DNA from: a virus
IMG/VR virus record: IMGVR_UViG_3300042113_000186
Location: 1-43,977 of that record
Direction: 5' to 3' (one strand)
DNA length: 43,977 nt
Part shown: piece after piece, positions 6,181 through 13,336 of the stretch
Layout: each line of letters starts with the position of its first letter
How positions within the stretch are numbered: position 1 is the first letter of the stretch
Position numbers and translations under genes: made by a program
The notes under the pieces: generated by a model
The model's database searches: none
Told to the model about the DNA's origin: nothing
Seen by the model: the letters and a program-made list of their open reading frames with translations, nothing else

Positions 6181-6209
6181 TTTACTTACAAGAAAAAATA
6201 GAGTAGACT
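6181..6209 (+). promoter_or_regulatory. Sigma70-like promoter P4 for gp32
   Basis: TTTACT at 6181-6186 and TAGACT at 6204-6209 with a 17-bp spacer and AGAG before the -10. The predicted start near 6216 gives a leader of about 90 bases to the gp32 start codon. Confidence 0.65.
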
Positions 6210-6226
6210 TTCTCTATTCATTGAAA

Positions 6227-6301
6227 AATCTATATTATATTGAAGACAGTAATCTATATTATTATACAACGCATATAACGCATATAACACATATAAAGGA
6301 G
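6227..6301 (+). promoter_or_regulatory. A/T-rich repeated leader before gp32, candidate autogenous operator
   Basis: Two copies of AATCTATATTAT (6227-6238 and 6251-6262, 24-bp period) are followed by three tandem 9-mers, ACGCATATA twice and ACACATATA (6269-6295), which run straight into the Shine-Dalgarno AAGGAG (6296-6301). T4 gp32 represses its own translation by cooperative binding to an unstructured A/U-rich repeated leader next to its ribosome site. The layout here fits that principle; binding itself is inferred. Confidence 0.5.
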
Positions 6302-6305
6302 ATAC

Positions 6306-7193
6306 ATGGTAGATCTAAATGCTCTGCGTAAAGAGAGCCAAAATGACTTTACGAAAATTAATCAAGAGTTCGATCGAATTAATAAAGGATCAAGCAATTC
6401 AAAAGACTCTTCTGAAGACACTCGTTTTTGGAAATTAGAACCAGATAAACTGGGCAATGCAACAGCAGTGATTCGTTTTCTTCCACGTATTGGGAATGAT
6501 GAACTTCCATGGGTACGTATATTCTCACATGGTTTTCAGGGACCATCTGGTAAATGGTATATAGAGAACAGCCGAACAACATTGAATGAAAAAGATCCTG
6601 TCGGAGAATTAAATTCTAAGTTATGGGCGAGTAATCTTGAGAGTAATCGAGAGATTGCGAGAAAGCAAAAGAGACGTATGCATTACATTAGTAATGTGTA
6701 TATTATCAGCGATCCGAAGAATCCAGCGAATGAAGGAACAGTAAAACTGTTTAAGTATGGAAAGAAGATCTTTGATAAGATTATGGAAAAGGCAAAACCT
6801 ACATTTGCTGATGAGAAACCAATGAATGTATTCGATATATTCGCTGGTGCTGACTTTCGTTTAAGAATGCGTAAAGTAGATGGTTATGCAAATTACGATC
6901 AGAGTAGTTTTCTTGAGAGTAAGGCATTTCTAGGAAATGACGAGAATCGATTAACTGAAGTGTTGTCAAAAGCTCATCCATTGGCTCCTTTCATTGCATC
7001 GACACAATTTAAGTCATATGAAGATTTAAATCGTCGATTAAATGAAGTGCTTGAGACTCTTCCAGAATCTAAATCAGTTGGGTCAAGTGGAAAACCAAAA
7101 ACAGCTGAGAATACAACTTTATCTTCGGCAAAAAAAGAAGAAGAGGATGTATTAAGCTATTTCCAAGGTATCGCAAATGAACTCGAATCATAA
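6306..7193 (+). CDS. 32: Single-stranded DNA-binding protein gp32
   Basis: The 295-aa product aligns through its length with T4 gp32 (301 aa): F-W-K-L-E-P-D-K-x-G-N-A-T-A-V-I-R-F-L-P at about 41-60, H-G-F then G-K-W-Y-I-E-N at 75-88, D-P-x-x-P-x-N-E-G then F-K-Y-G-K-K-I-F-D-K-I, a G-Y-A-N-Y-D-Q-S-x-F core motif, and an acidic C-terminal tail. It coats single-stranded DNA in replication and recombination. Of T4's zinc ligands (His64, Cys77, Cys87, Cys90) only the His is kept (H75); the Cys77 position is Ser89 and the Cys-Pro-Val-Cys segment has become Asp-Pro-Val-Gly. A strong AAGGAG precedes the start, and the leader is repeat-rich. Confidence 0.93.
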   Translation: MVDLNALRKESQNDFTKINQEFDRINKGSSNSKDSSEDTRFWKLEPDKLGNATAVIRFLPRIGNDELPWVRIFSHGFQGPSGKWYIENSRTTLNEKDPVGELNSKLWASNLESNREIARKQKRRMHYISNVYIISDPKNPANEGTVKLFKYGKKIFDKIMEKAKPTFADEKPMNVFDIFAGADFRLRMRKVDGYANYDQSSFLESKAFLGNDENRLTEVLSKAHPLAPFIASTQFKSYEDLNRRLNEVLETLPESKSVGSSGKPKTAENTTLSSAKKEEEDVLSYFQGIANELES

Positions 7194-7449
7194 GAAATCG
7201 AATCTGTCGTATTATTTGCTTTTGATTAGCTGGACTGCCACAATACTGATGGGGATTTGGGCTTGGAATGTAAATAGTAAGTATGATCGAGCGAAGTTTA
7301 TATTACGTGAGTATTTCGATCGAGAGATTGCAAAGAGTAAAGTATTGCAATTATTCGAGCCGAATATTCATAATCGAGTATTGAATAATCTCTTTGAAGA
7401 GTGGTTGCGAAATAAGAATAGTAATGTTCTAAATTCGACTATCAAATAA
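7177..7449 (+). CDS. Single-pass membrane protein, 90 aa
   Basis: The gene starts inside gp32 (17-base overlap) with AAGG upstream. A hydrophobic helix lies at about residues 11-28 (rich in Leu, Ile, Trp), followed by a charged, helical tail. No known motif. Co-transcription with gp32 is likely. It is the last plus-strand gene before the convergent minus-strand operon. Confidence 0.65.
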   Translation: MNSNHKKSNLSYYLLLISWTATILMGIWAWNVNSKYDRAKFILREYFDREIAKSKVLQLFEPNIHNRVLNNLFEEWLRNKNSNVLNSTIK

Positions 7450-7462
7450 ACATATTTTCTAT

Positions 7463-7487
7463 CCCTTTACTTCCAAGAAGTAGAGGG
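7463..7487 (+). terminator. Hairpin between the convergent transcription units
   Basis: CCCTTTACTT (7463-7472) pairs with AAGTAGAGGG (7478-7487) with one G-T wobble and a five-base loop. The T-run after it is short on either strand, so it may work as a weak two-way terminator. It overlaps a promoter-like element of the common family. Confidence 0.45.
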
Positions 7488-7494
7488 TTAGAAT
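7466..7494 (+). promoter_or_regulatory. Orphan copy of the common promoter, facing the minus-strand operon
   Basis: TTTACT at 7466-7471 and TAGAAT at 7489-7494 with a 17-bp spacer, the same geometry as P1-P4. There is no plus-strand gene downstream before 13344, so any transcript would be non-coding and antisense to the 3' end of the minus-strand operon. The -35 is embedded in the hairpin at 7463-7487. Confidence 0.45.
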
Positions 7495-7515
7495 AACCAC
7501 CTGTCGAGGTTTAAT

Positions 7516-7584
7516 TTAAATCATTCGAATATAAATTTCAACGATCAGTATAATCATTCCAGCAATCAGTATTATCGGATCCAT
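7516..7584 (-). CDS. 22-residue hydrophobic peptide, translationally coupled
   Basis: Reading on the minus strand, the HAD gene's TAA overlaps an ATG (TAATG) at 7584. It opens a 22-codon frame, M-D-P-I-I-L-I-A-G-M-I-I-L-I-V-E-I-Y-I-R-M-I, ending in TAA at 7516. Nearly all residues are Ile, Leu, Met or Val, so it would be a minimal transmembrane peptide. The overlap type equals that between other genes of this operon. It is short enough to be chance, hence moderate confidence. Confidence 0.4.
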   Translation of the reverse strand: MDPIILIAGMIILIVEIYIRMI

Positions 7585-8219
7585 TAGATTGAACGAAATA
7601 CTCGAATCTCACCATTCTCAATTACACGATAAGCTTCAAAGGTAATTGTAGGATATTCACGACTTAATCTTAAAAAAGCTTTTAAATTCTCTCGGTCATC
7701 ATCAAAGAATCTCACTTTCGAGAAAGACTTTGTATTCAAATATTTTCGCACAATCATTGCCTTTCGATTCGCACCTGAAGCTTCATCCGATATATTCCCT
7801 GCACGTTCGACACGAACACTATCAATATCAAATCCATATTTACGAAAAGTTCGAAGGAATATATTCTTACTATCAAAATCAGTTCTTGCAGTGAGTATAA
7901 TTACACGTGAATTTTCATATTTCTTTGCAGATGCGAGAATCAGTTTGGCACGTCGCATCATTCTTCCGATCGGTTGAGATTCTTTATAAAATTTAGTCGC
8001 ATCTTTAAATTCAGTATAATCAAACATTTCATTTGATCCTAAAGTATAGGCAGCATATTCTGCAGTCGTTAATGTACGGATTGTTTCTTTTGTGATGGAA
8101 TTACGAACTCGAATGAGTGCGGTTGTACGAAAGAGTGTATCATCAATATCGAAGATTGTGAGCCAACCATTCGAATATTCATTGAAAGTCTTTACGTAAT
8201 TACTAAATGTTTGAACCAT
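7584..8219 (-). CDS. HAD-superfamily hydrolase/phosphatase
   Basis: The 211-aa product has the four HAD motifs in order: F-D-I-D-D-T-L-F (D24 nucleophile, D26 acid/base), I-I-L-T-A-R-T (T110), a Lys in N-R-K-A-M-I (K153) and F-F-D-D-D-R-E-N-L (D173-D175). It should be a Mg-dependent phosphohydrolase. The insert between motifs I and II suggests a small cap. The substrate is unknown; a nucleotide or 3'-phosphate role as in T4 polynucleotide kinase-phosphatase would fit, but no kinase domain is present. It overlaps the upstream gene by 17 bases and sits at the end of the late operon. Confidence 0.8.
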   Translation of the reverse strand: MVQTFSNYVKTFNEYSNGWLTIFDIDDTLFRTTALIRVRNSITKETIRTLTTAEYAAYTLGSNEMFDYTEFKDATKFYKESQPIGRMMRRAKLILASAKKYENSRVIILTARTDFDSKNIFLRTFRKYGFDIDSVRVERAGNISDEASGANRKAMIVRKYLNTKSFSKVRFFDDDRENLKAFLRLSREYPTITFEAYRVIENGEIRVFRSI

Positions 8220-9762
8220 AGAGAGAACCTACATATTTCGAAAGTGTATTCTCGTCATTTCGAACATTTCTTGTTGAGATTAAATTACTCTCTTTTGGAG
8301 CATTAATCGTTGAACTTGGTGAAGAAATTACTATATTTGAACTCGCAGAACTTTTCGCACTCTCAGCTTCTGCAGAAGAAGCCATTAATGTATTGCCAAT
8401 ATCGCTCGGAGTCCCAACAGATAATGATGCAGACTTTGAAGCTTCGATTGTTTCAATTGTTTGAGCCTGACGCATTTTTCTTAATCCCTCTGAAGAGATT
8501 CCTTTATTCTTTGCTGCAGTCTCTACACTCTCATTCACTGCAAACATTTTCTCTAAATCAGCTCTATATAATGTTTCGAATGCTGATTTAAATTTCGGAT
8601 CAGCATCGCTTAATATATTCTCTACTTGTTTTCGACTTACAGTTGTTCCATTTATTTCTGCTTCATCGAATGCAGCTTGCATTTCTTTAATTTTTGGATG
8701 TCCTTCAATCACAGTCTTTGCTTCTTCTTTACTCATTTTTGATCTTGGAAGATTCACTGATTCACCAGTCACTGATTTATTAATTACTGGCGAAATTGGA
8801 ATTACTGGAACTTTACTTGGTTCCCCATTCGGATCGATTGTTCTATCAGAATTTAATCCTGGAACATTTTTTGGAGTCGGAGCAATAATTGGAGATTTTT
8901 CTGGACCCACTGTATTCTCCATTGGTGGTACAGCATTTGTTTTTCGGAAAGGATAAAAAGGACCAACACTTACACCTAAAACTTTAAATTCTGGTATTCC
9001 TATATTATTTAAAAACCCTGTAAGCATACTTGTAAAACGTGCAGGCAATCCAGAAATATAATCAGCAATCTTTCCAAAAAATGATTTAATTCCATTTACA
9101 ATTATATCGCCAAGATTATCTGGTAAATCTAAACCGAATAAATTCGCAACCCAATCAACTACACCAAATACAAAATTTAATGCACCCTTAAAGAATCCTT
9201 CTACAAATGCTCCTATAATATCAAAGAATCCTCCACCTGATTTATACATTGCGAATGCATCTTTAATCCCACGAACAAATCCTGCAATCGCAACTGTAAT
9301 TCCACCAATCACAGCTGCAGCGAGTCCTGCAGGGAGTCCTGCTAGGAATCCAAAAAATCCTACAATAATTCGACCAAATCCTTTTGCGAGAAATGGAATC
9401 ACTCCTTTTATAATAAATCTTGAAGCAGCAGCAATACCTTTGAATAAACTTGAGAATAAACTTGAAATTAACATTGAACCATAAAAGCCAAGCTTTTCAC
9501 CAAAAGATGAAGTGACTGGTTTATTCTCTTCTAATTTGTCACCACTATTATTCGTCACATTCATTGCAATCACTTCGAGTAAATCTACCATTTTTTGAAT
9601 ATTTAATGAAGTTTCTCTTGCTGCTTCTTCGTTTCCAACTGATTTATTTGAAAGATCTTTTGAATCTGTAATGAGTGGTTGTCCTCGTGCATCAACCAAA
9701 AGTGCTTTCGGTTGTCCTTCGTTTGCAATCGATTGTTGTACGAGTACGTTTGTGAGTGCCAT
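8203..9762 (-). CDS. Putative tape measure / baseplate hub protein (gp29-like position)
   Basis: The 519-aa product has a polar N-terminus (1-85), a long hydrophobic and Gly/Phe-rich centre (about 85-255, several segments long enough to span a membrane), a Pro/Ser/Asn linker, and a polar Ala/Ser/Glu-rich helical C-terminus. This is the general build of tape measure proteins. T4 gp29, the tape measure and hub protein, has 590 residues. The neighbours gp26, gp54 and gp4 fit a hub-assembly operon. I could not confirm gp29 homology by eye. The start follows the preceding stop directly (TAAATG). Codon choice (CGA for Arg, TCG, GAG) differs from the genes upstream in the same operon. Confidence 0.5.
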   Translation of the reverse strand: MALTNVLVQQSIANEGQPKALLVDARGQPLITDSKDLSNKSVGNEEAARETSLNIQKMVDLLEVIAMNVTNNSGDKLEENKPVTSSFGEKLGFYGSMLISSLFSSLFKGIAAASRFIIKGVIPFLAKGFGRIIVGFFGFLAGLPAGLAAAVIGGITVAIAGFVRGIKDAFAMYKSGGGFFDIIGAFVEGFFKGALNFVFGVVDWVANLFGLDLPDNLGDIIVNGIKSFFGKIADYISGLPARFTSMLTGFLNNIGIPEFKVLGVSVGPFYPFRKTNAVPPMENTVGPEKSPIIAPTPKNVPGLNSDRTIDPNGEPSKVPVIPISPVINKSVTGESVNLPRSKMSKEEAKTVIEGHPKIKEMQAAFDEAEINGTTVSRKQVENILSDADPKFKSAFETLYRADLEKMFAVNESVETAAKNKGISSEGLRKMRQAQTIETIEASKSASLSVGTPSDIGNTLMASSAEAESAKSSASSNIVISSPSSTINAPKESNLISTRNVRNDENTLSKYVGSLYGSNI

Positions 9763-9948
9763 TTATTTTTGTAATCTTCTTTGTTCTGCTTTTTGTTTTT
9801 CTTCTTGTAAATGTTTAATTAACATTTCAACATATATTTCACGTTCAAAGGGTATCTGATTTTCAAGCTCAGTCAGAGAATATTTATGATATTGCATTAA
9901 TGCGAAGTTAGTCTTATAATGATTAACTAACGACTCATGGCTGAGCAT
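9763..9948 (-). CDS. Small protein after gp26, possible frameshift partner (61 aa)
   Basis: The frame starts at ATG 9948, overlapping the gp26 stop as TAATG. It is charged and helical, with the stretch P-F-E-R-E-I-Y-V-E-M-L-I and an E/K/Q-rich tail, similar to small proteins that follow gp26 in marine T4-like phages. T4 gp51, also a hub-assembly factor, is a possible functional counterpart, not a proven homologue. The frame is open upstream into gp26 in the -1 register, and a perfect slippery run lies just before the stop, so it may also be made as a gp26 fusion of about 307 residues. Confidence 0.6.
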   Translation of the reverse strand: MLSHESLVNHYKTNFALMQYHKYSLTELENQIPFEREIYVEMLIKHLQEEKQKAEQRRLQK

Positions 9949-10685
9949 TATGAAAAAAAATTGGCTAAACCCTCTATCTTTCTCGTATGTGTTTTGCTAC
10001 ATACTTTACAAGTCCAAGTTATCTCTTTACTTAATCTTGGCATTGTTTCAAAGAATTTTTGTATTTTACCGAATTGTGCTGTCGTTAAATTATTCACAAA
10101 TTCACTTAGTTCTTTTTTACTCTGTTCTTTACTATGATATATTTGTTGTCCATCATATATGTAATCGATACTGTCAGTTATAATATCGAAAAAAACTTCA
10201 GTATCTAGTTTGTTTTGTTCTGCTAATTTTAATGTTTTTAATTTTAATAATAAATCTAATGATGGATATTTCATTACAACACCTACATCATTAAATAAAG
10301 CTATTTTATTCTCATGTCCTTCTGGTGTAATTACAGGAACATTCATTATATTAAGTTTTAATATACTCTTAGCTTCTTTCTTTTCTTTACACTCTGGTGT
10401 GTCGCATTTAGCGATTAATTCTACTTCTTCGCCAACAGATTTACCACGTAATTGACAAAAGATGTATTCTAAATCAAATAATGCTAAATTATTTGTATCA
10501 AGTCCGACTACACACTCACCAACAATTGTTTTAAGTGTATTCATCATTGTCTTCTCATCTTCAGATTGGAAAGCAAGTAATAAAGCTTTTTCTTGTTTTA
10601 CTAGAAATGGTTTATACTTATATTCTTTCTTTGAAGACGGAACAGTTAATGTATAGGTTGGTGTACTACTTATTGGCAATGCCAT
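9948..10685 (-). CDS. 26: Baseplate hub assembly protein gp26
   Basis: The 245-aa product has the gp26 family N-terminus (M-A-L-P-I-S-S-T-P-T-Y-T-L-T-V-P-S, then Y-K-P-F-L-V-K-Q-E-K-A-L-L-L-A) and overall length near T4 gp26 (208 aa). Four Cys in two pairs (C94 and C99; C226 and C229) plus H233 look like a zinc site, similar to the T4-like family. It helps assemble the central hub of the baseplate. AAGGAG precedes the ATG, overlapping the end of gp16. The 3' end carries a slippery T-run. Confidence 0.85.
   Translation of the reverse strand: MALPISSTPTYTLTVPSSKKEYKYKPFLVKQEKALLLAFQSEDEKTMMNTLKTIVGECVVGLDTNNLALFDLEYIFCQLRGKSVGEEVELIAKCDTPECKEKKEAKSILKLNIMNVPVITPEGHENKIALFNDVGVVMKYPSLDLLLKLKTLKLAEQNKLDTEVFFDIITDSIDYIYDGQQIYHSKEQSKKELSEFVNNLTTAQFGKIQKFFETMPRLSKEITWTCKVCSKTHTRKIEGLANFFS
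9954..9960 (-). promoter_or_regulatory. Candidate -1 frameshift site T-TTT-TTT at the end of gp26
   Basis: On the minus strand eight T occupy 9960-9953. In the gp26 frame they read AAT TTT TTT TCA TAA, a perfect X-XXY-YYZ heptamer with the stop two codons later. A -1 slip enters the frame of the 61-aa ORF without meeting a stop. Tail-assembly chaperone pairs of many long-tailed phages use this arrangement. Confidence 0.4.
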
Positions 10686-10689
10686 ATTA

Positions 10690-11130
10690 TTATTCTCCTT
10701 CAGTTTCTTTATAATTTTTAATTATCTTATTCAATTCATTCGTAGAACCTATAAACACATTATTGTTTACAGTTTTTGATTCTTGTTTTTGTATTCGTCC
10801 TACATCTGCTTGTTGTTTGTGTAAATCTAATAATTGCTGGTTTACATCAGCAAGTTGTTTTATCATATTACCTACAACTTCAAAGGCTCTTGGATGCTCT
10901 GATTGTTTTGCTATCTCGAGTGAATGCTTTAATGCTTCTTCTCCTTTTATAAGAAGATTATGAAGATTAGCACGAGAAGTATTAAAATCAGTAGCAATCG
11001 TATTTTCTTTATCATTTGCTATCTCTCTTGGATTAATTACTTCCAAATTTGTAAATTGTTCAATGGGTTCACTGACCTTTAATTTCTCACTGTTAAACAC
11101 TTCACTTAATTTATCATCAATTTTATTCAT
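10690..11130 (-). CDS. 16: Terminase small subunit gp16
   Basis: The 146-aa product carries the gp16 signature S-R-A-N-L-H-N-L-L-I-K-G-E-E-A-L, then E-I-A-K-Q-S-E-H-P-R-A-F-E-V-V, then L-L-D-L-H-K-Q-Q at residues about 55-105, the helical core of the T4 family (gp16, 164 aa). It recognises DNA and stimulates the large subunit gp17 in packaging. gp17 is not in this window. Its start overlaps the previous stop as ATGA. It sits inside the baseplate operon rather than next to gene 17, unlike T4. Confidence 0.85.
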   Translation of the reverse strand: MNKIDDKLSEVFNSEKLKVSEPIEQFTNLEVINPREIANDKENTIATDFNTSRANLHNLLIKGEEALKHSLEIAKQSEHPRAFEVVGNMIKQLADVNQQLLDLHKQQADVGRIQKQESKTVNNNVFIGSTNELNKIIKNYKETEGE

Positions 11131-11366
11131 ATTAGATCATCATTATTTTCTTCTGCAATTTCGCAATTTATAATTACATCAACTATTTCCATTTCAGGAT
11201 ACTTTAAAGAAGATATTAACATTTTTTCCTTTTTAATATCTGCTGCATCTTTGCATTGTTTATATGATTTATATTCTACAAGAGGGTTTTCTTTCATAGG
11301 TGTAAAGTAAATATATCCTCCAATATCCATTTGACATAAAACAATAGCCATTATAAAACTTTTCAT
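11127..11366 (-). CDS. Hypothetical protein, 79 aa
   Basis: The N-terminus has a hydrophobic stretch (residues 3-12) that could be a weak signal sequence; three Cys lie at about 11, 37 and 68. The C-terminus is acidic. It is placed between gp54 and gp16 and overlaps gp16 by four bases, so it is co-expressed with late genes. It has no good Shine-Dalgarno and no recognised family. Confidence 0.6.
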   Translation of the reverse strand: MKSFIMAIVLCQMDIGGYIYFTPMKENPLVEYKSYKQCKDAADIKKEKMLISSLKYPEMEIVDVIINCEIAEENNDDLI

Positions 11367-11367
11367 A

Positions 11368-12267
11368 CTAAACTACTCTGAATGTTGATCCTAACATTCC
11401 ATCTAAAGTTTTTTGAGTAAAACGTGCATTCGCATCAAGTATCTCAGGAGTCGCTTGTTCAAATTGTGGTGCAAACTGATTTGTTCGATTATTACTAATT
11501 GAATTACTCAATCCAGTAAATGTTTGTTGAAATCCTGCAAAATCACTAAAGTAATTTGATGCAATTGGTAAAGAATTTACAATTACACCAGCTGGATCTG
11601 TTAGCACTTGATTCCCAATTTCTTGTATTCCTTCTAATATAGATTGTATCCATCCTTTATTTTGTTTTGGAGGAGGAGCATATAAACTTGTAGTAAAATA
11701 CTTATAAGCAAAAGAAACATTAAGTTTTGCAATTTCATTTGATCCTTGAGATAAATTAATACTCTGTACTGTCTTAGGATATGCTTCATGTAGCTTAACC
11801 AAATATCTTGTATTATTTGCTATATCATTTACAAATAGATGAACTGTACTTACATAATTTTCATAAAACTGTATTGTTCTATCTGTTGTATTTTGAATTG
11901 AATCCTGCCAAGCTTCAAAGAAAGCTTTCACTTTAAATCCTGTATCTATGTAATAATTTGCAGTCACTGGATCGAATACTTTTTCATAAGGCATTTCTCT
12001 TGTTTCGCCGAATGTGCGAGCAGGAGTTGTAGAGATATTTACTCCAGGAATGTTAATTGATTCACAGTATAAAAATAACTTTCTATAAAAATCAGCTGCA
12101 GCAAATGCTGGGTTTGTTCTTAAAGTTTTTGGTGCATCAACAGTACAACCAAAACGATTCGTTCTACTTAAACCATCTTTCTTAACTTCAGCGATAAATC
12201 TTTTTATATCTTGTGGTGATGTTGGTGCTTCTGCTCTTGTTAATCCGAATATATCTAAAATTGACAT
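11368..12267 (-). CDS. 54: Baseplate tail-tube initiator gp54
   Basis: I chose the ATG at 12267, which overlaps the previous stop as TAATG and has AGGAAA upstream; an earlier in-frame ATG would lie inside the upstream gene. The 299-aa product (T4 gp54: 320 aa) has the tube-like N-terminus S-I-L-D-I-F-G-L and the tail-tube-type signature L-Y-C-E-S-I-N-I-P-G at about 75-85, then a F-E-A-W-Q-D segment. Such proteins form the platform on which tail-tube polymerisation starts. Consistent with gp48 starting nearby on the other strand. Confidence 0.8.
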   Translation of the reverse strand: MSILDIFGLTRAEAPTSPQDIKRFIAEVKKDGLSRTNRFGCTVDAPKTLRTNPAFAAADFYRKLFLYCESINIPGVNISTTPARTFGETREMPYEKVFDPVTANYYIDTGFKVKAFFEAWQDSIQNTTDRTIQFYENYVSTVHLFVNDIANNTRYLVKLHEAYPKTVQSINLSQGSNEIAKLNVSFAYKYFTTSLYAPPPKQNKGWIQSILEGIQEIGNQVLTDPAGVIVNSLPIASNYFSDFAGFQQTFTGLSNSISNNRTNQFAPQFEQATPEILDANARFTQKTLDGMLGSTFRVV

Positions 12268-12860
12268 TAAATTTTTCCTATACTGTCTGCCCAAACGTTT
12301 GATTTATTTACTGTAAATCTTTCCACAGGCAACATCATAACTGTGAACCAATTTTCTGGAGAGACTTTTAACATTGTTGATTGTATGTGATCATATAAGT
12401 ATGAATGCACACAGGGCTTTGCTAAAACAAATTTACTCGCTGATCTTATAGTTGCCCAGCTATAACGTATTCGAGTTGTTTCATCATATTTTTTATTATT
12501 CGCATATTCTAATAATCTATCTAATAATCTTATTCTTAATTGATATGGAAGATAATGCATATTCAACCCAGTAAATCCTTTATCGGTAGTTGAGAATGGA
12601 AATACTAAAGGAAACATATCATAATATGGCAGTTGTTCTTTTAACTTTGCATCGTAAAAATACATATACAAATTTCCTGGAACCATTACAGTTGATGTGC
12701 GATTCTTACTGTCTGGTTTTAATAAAGATTGTGCCTGAATACGAGCAGTTCTTAATTTTGCAGCTTCTTTCTGGAACCAATTCAATGACTTTGTTAATAT
12801 AGTCTTATTTTGACTATATTTGTTAAAAATATCTTGAGCTGTTTGTCTTATTGGAGCCAT
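12267..12860 (-). CDS. Conserved T4-like virion or assembly protein, unassigned (197 aa)
   Basis: The basic, helical N-terminus (1-50) precedes a conserved-looking core: P-G-N-L-Y-M-Y-F-Y-D-A-K, L-P-Y-Y-D-M-F-P-L-V-F-P-F, F-x-G-L-N-M-H-Y-L-P-Y at about 60-105, and later P-E-N-W and M-L-P-V-E-R-F. I recall proteins with this core beside gp4 in marine T4-like phages. I cannot name a T4 homologue; gp2 (DNA end protector) and gp3 are candidates by position only, not by sequence. Eight bases separate it from gp4, and its stop overlaps gp54. Confidence 0.65.
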   Translation of the reverse strand: MAPIRQTAQDIFNKYSQNKTILTKSLNWFQKEAAKLRTARIQAQSLLKPDSKNRTSTVMVPGNLYMYFYDAKLKEQLPYYDMFPLVFPFSTTDKGFTGLNMHYLPYQLRIRLLDRLLEYANNKKYDETTRIRYSWATIRSASKFVLAKPCVHSYLYDHIQSTMLKVSPENWFTVMMLPVERFTVNKSNVWADSIGKI

Positions 12861-12868
12861 ATTACTAT

Positions 12869-13318
12869 TTATTTACTATTTTCTAATCCTAATTCTTTTT
12901 CTGTTAAAATAATGAACTTTTGATTACGATCTAAAGCATACTCTTTTGCAGCTTTCCATTTAGCTGAATTAACTATAAAACTATGACATTCTTTTAAATA
13001 CCTACGTGTTTGGCTTCCAGGATATTCAGGTTGAATAGTTTGAGAATATGGTTTGATTTCAACTAAATAAGTCTTAAGAGTATTAGTTTCTTTATCTTTA
13101 ATAGTGACTGAAAAGTCGACAAAATATCTATGTATTCTTTTATCAATAGGAGAGCGATAGGGTATAACGACTTCCTCGCTTTTCCAAGAGACTACTGCTG
13201 GATTTTTATCGCACCAAAGAGCGAATCTTGTTTCCCAAGATGAACGTAAATAGATTGATGTAGGATCACCTACATATTTTTCAGGGAATATTGGTTTATA
13301 TCTTCTAGTGTGAAACAT
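12869..13318 (-). CDS. 4: Head completion protein gp4 (nuclease-like)
   Basis: The 149-aa product (T4 gp4/50: 150 aa) has the family marks S-S-W-E-T-R-F-A-L-W-C-D, I-P-Y-R-S-P-x-D-K-R-x-H-R-Y-F-V-D-F and T-Y-L-V-E-I-K-P-Y. Glu (in S-W-E), Asp (V-D-F) and Glu-x-Lys (V-E-I-K) give the PD-(D/E)xK endonuclease core shared with the TnsA N-terminal fold. It finishes filled heads before tail joining. It is the first gene of the minus operon; TATAAATA lies 19-26 bases upstream of its start. Confidence 0.85.
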   Translation of the reverse strand: MFHTRRYKPIFPEKYVGDPTSIYLRSSWETRFALWCDKNPAVVSWKSEEVVIPYRSPIDKRIHRYFVDFSVTIKDKETNTLKTYLVEIKPYSQTIQPEYPGSQTRRYLKECHSFIVNSAKWKAAKEYALDRNQKFIILTEKELGLENSK

Positions 13319-13336
13319 AATTAATAAGGACTCAAC

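Noticed and set aside
10026-10060. TTTACTT on the plus strand within gp26
   Set aside because: No -10 like element follows at 17 bp, and it lies in coding sequence of the other strand.
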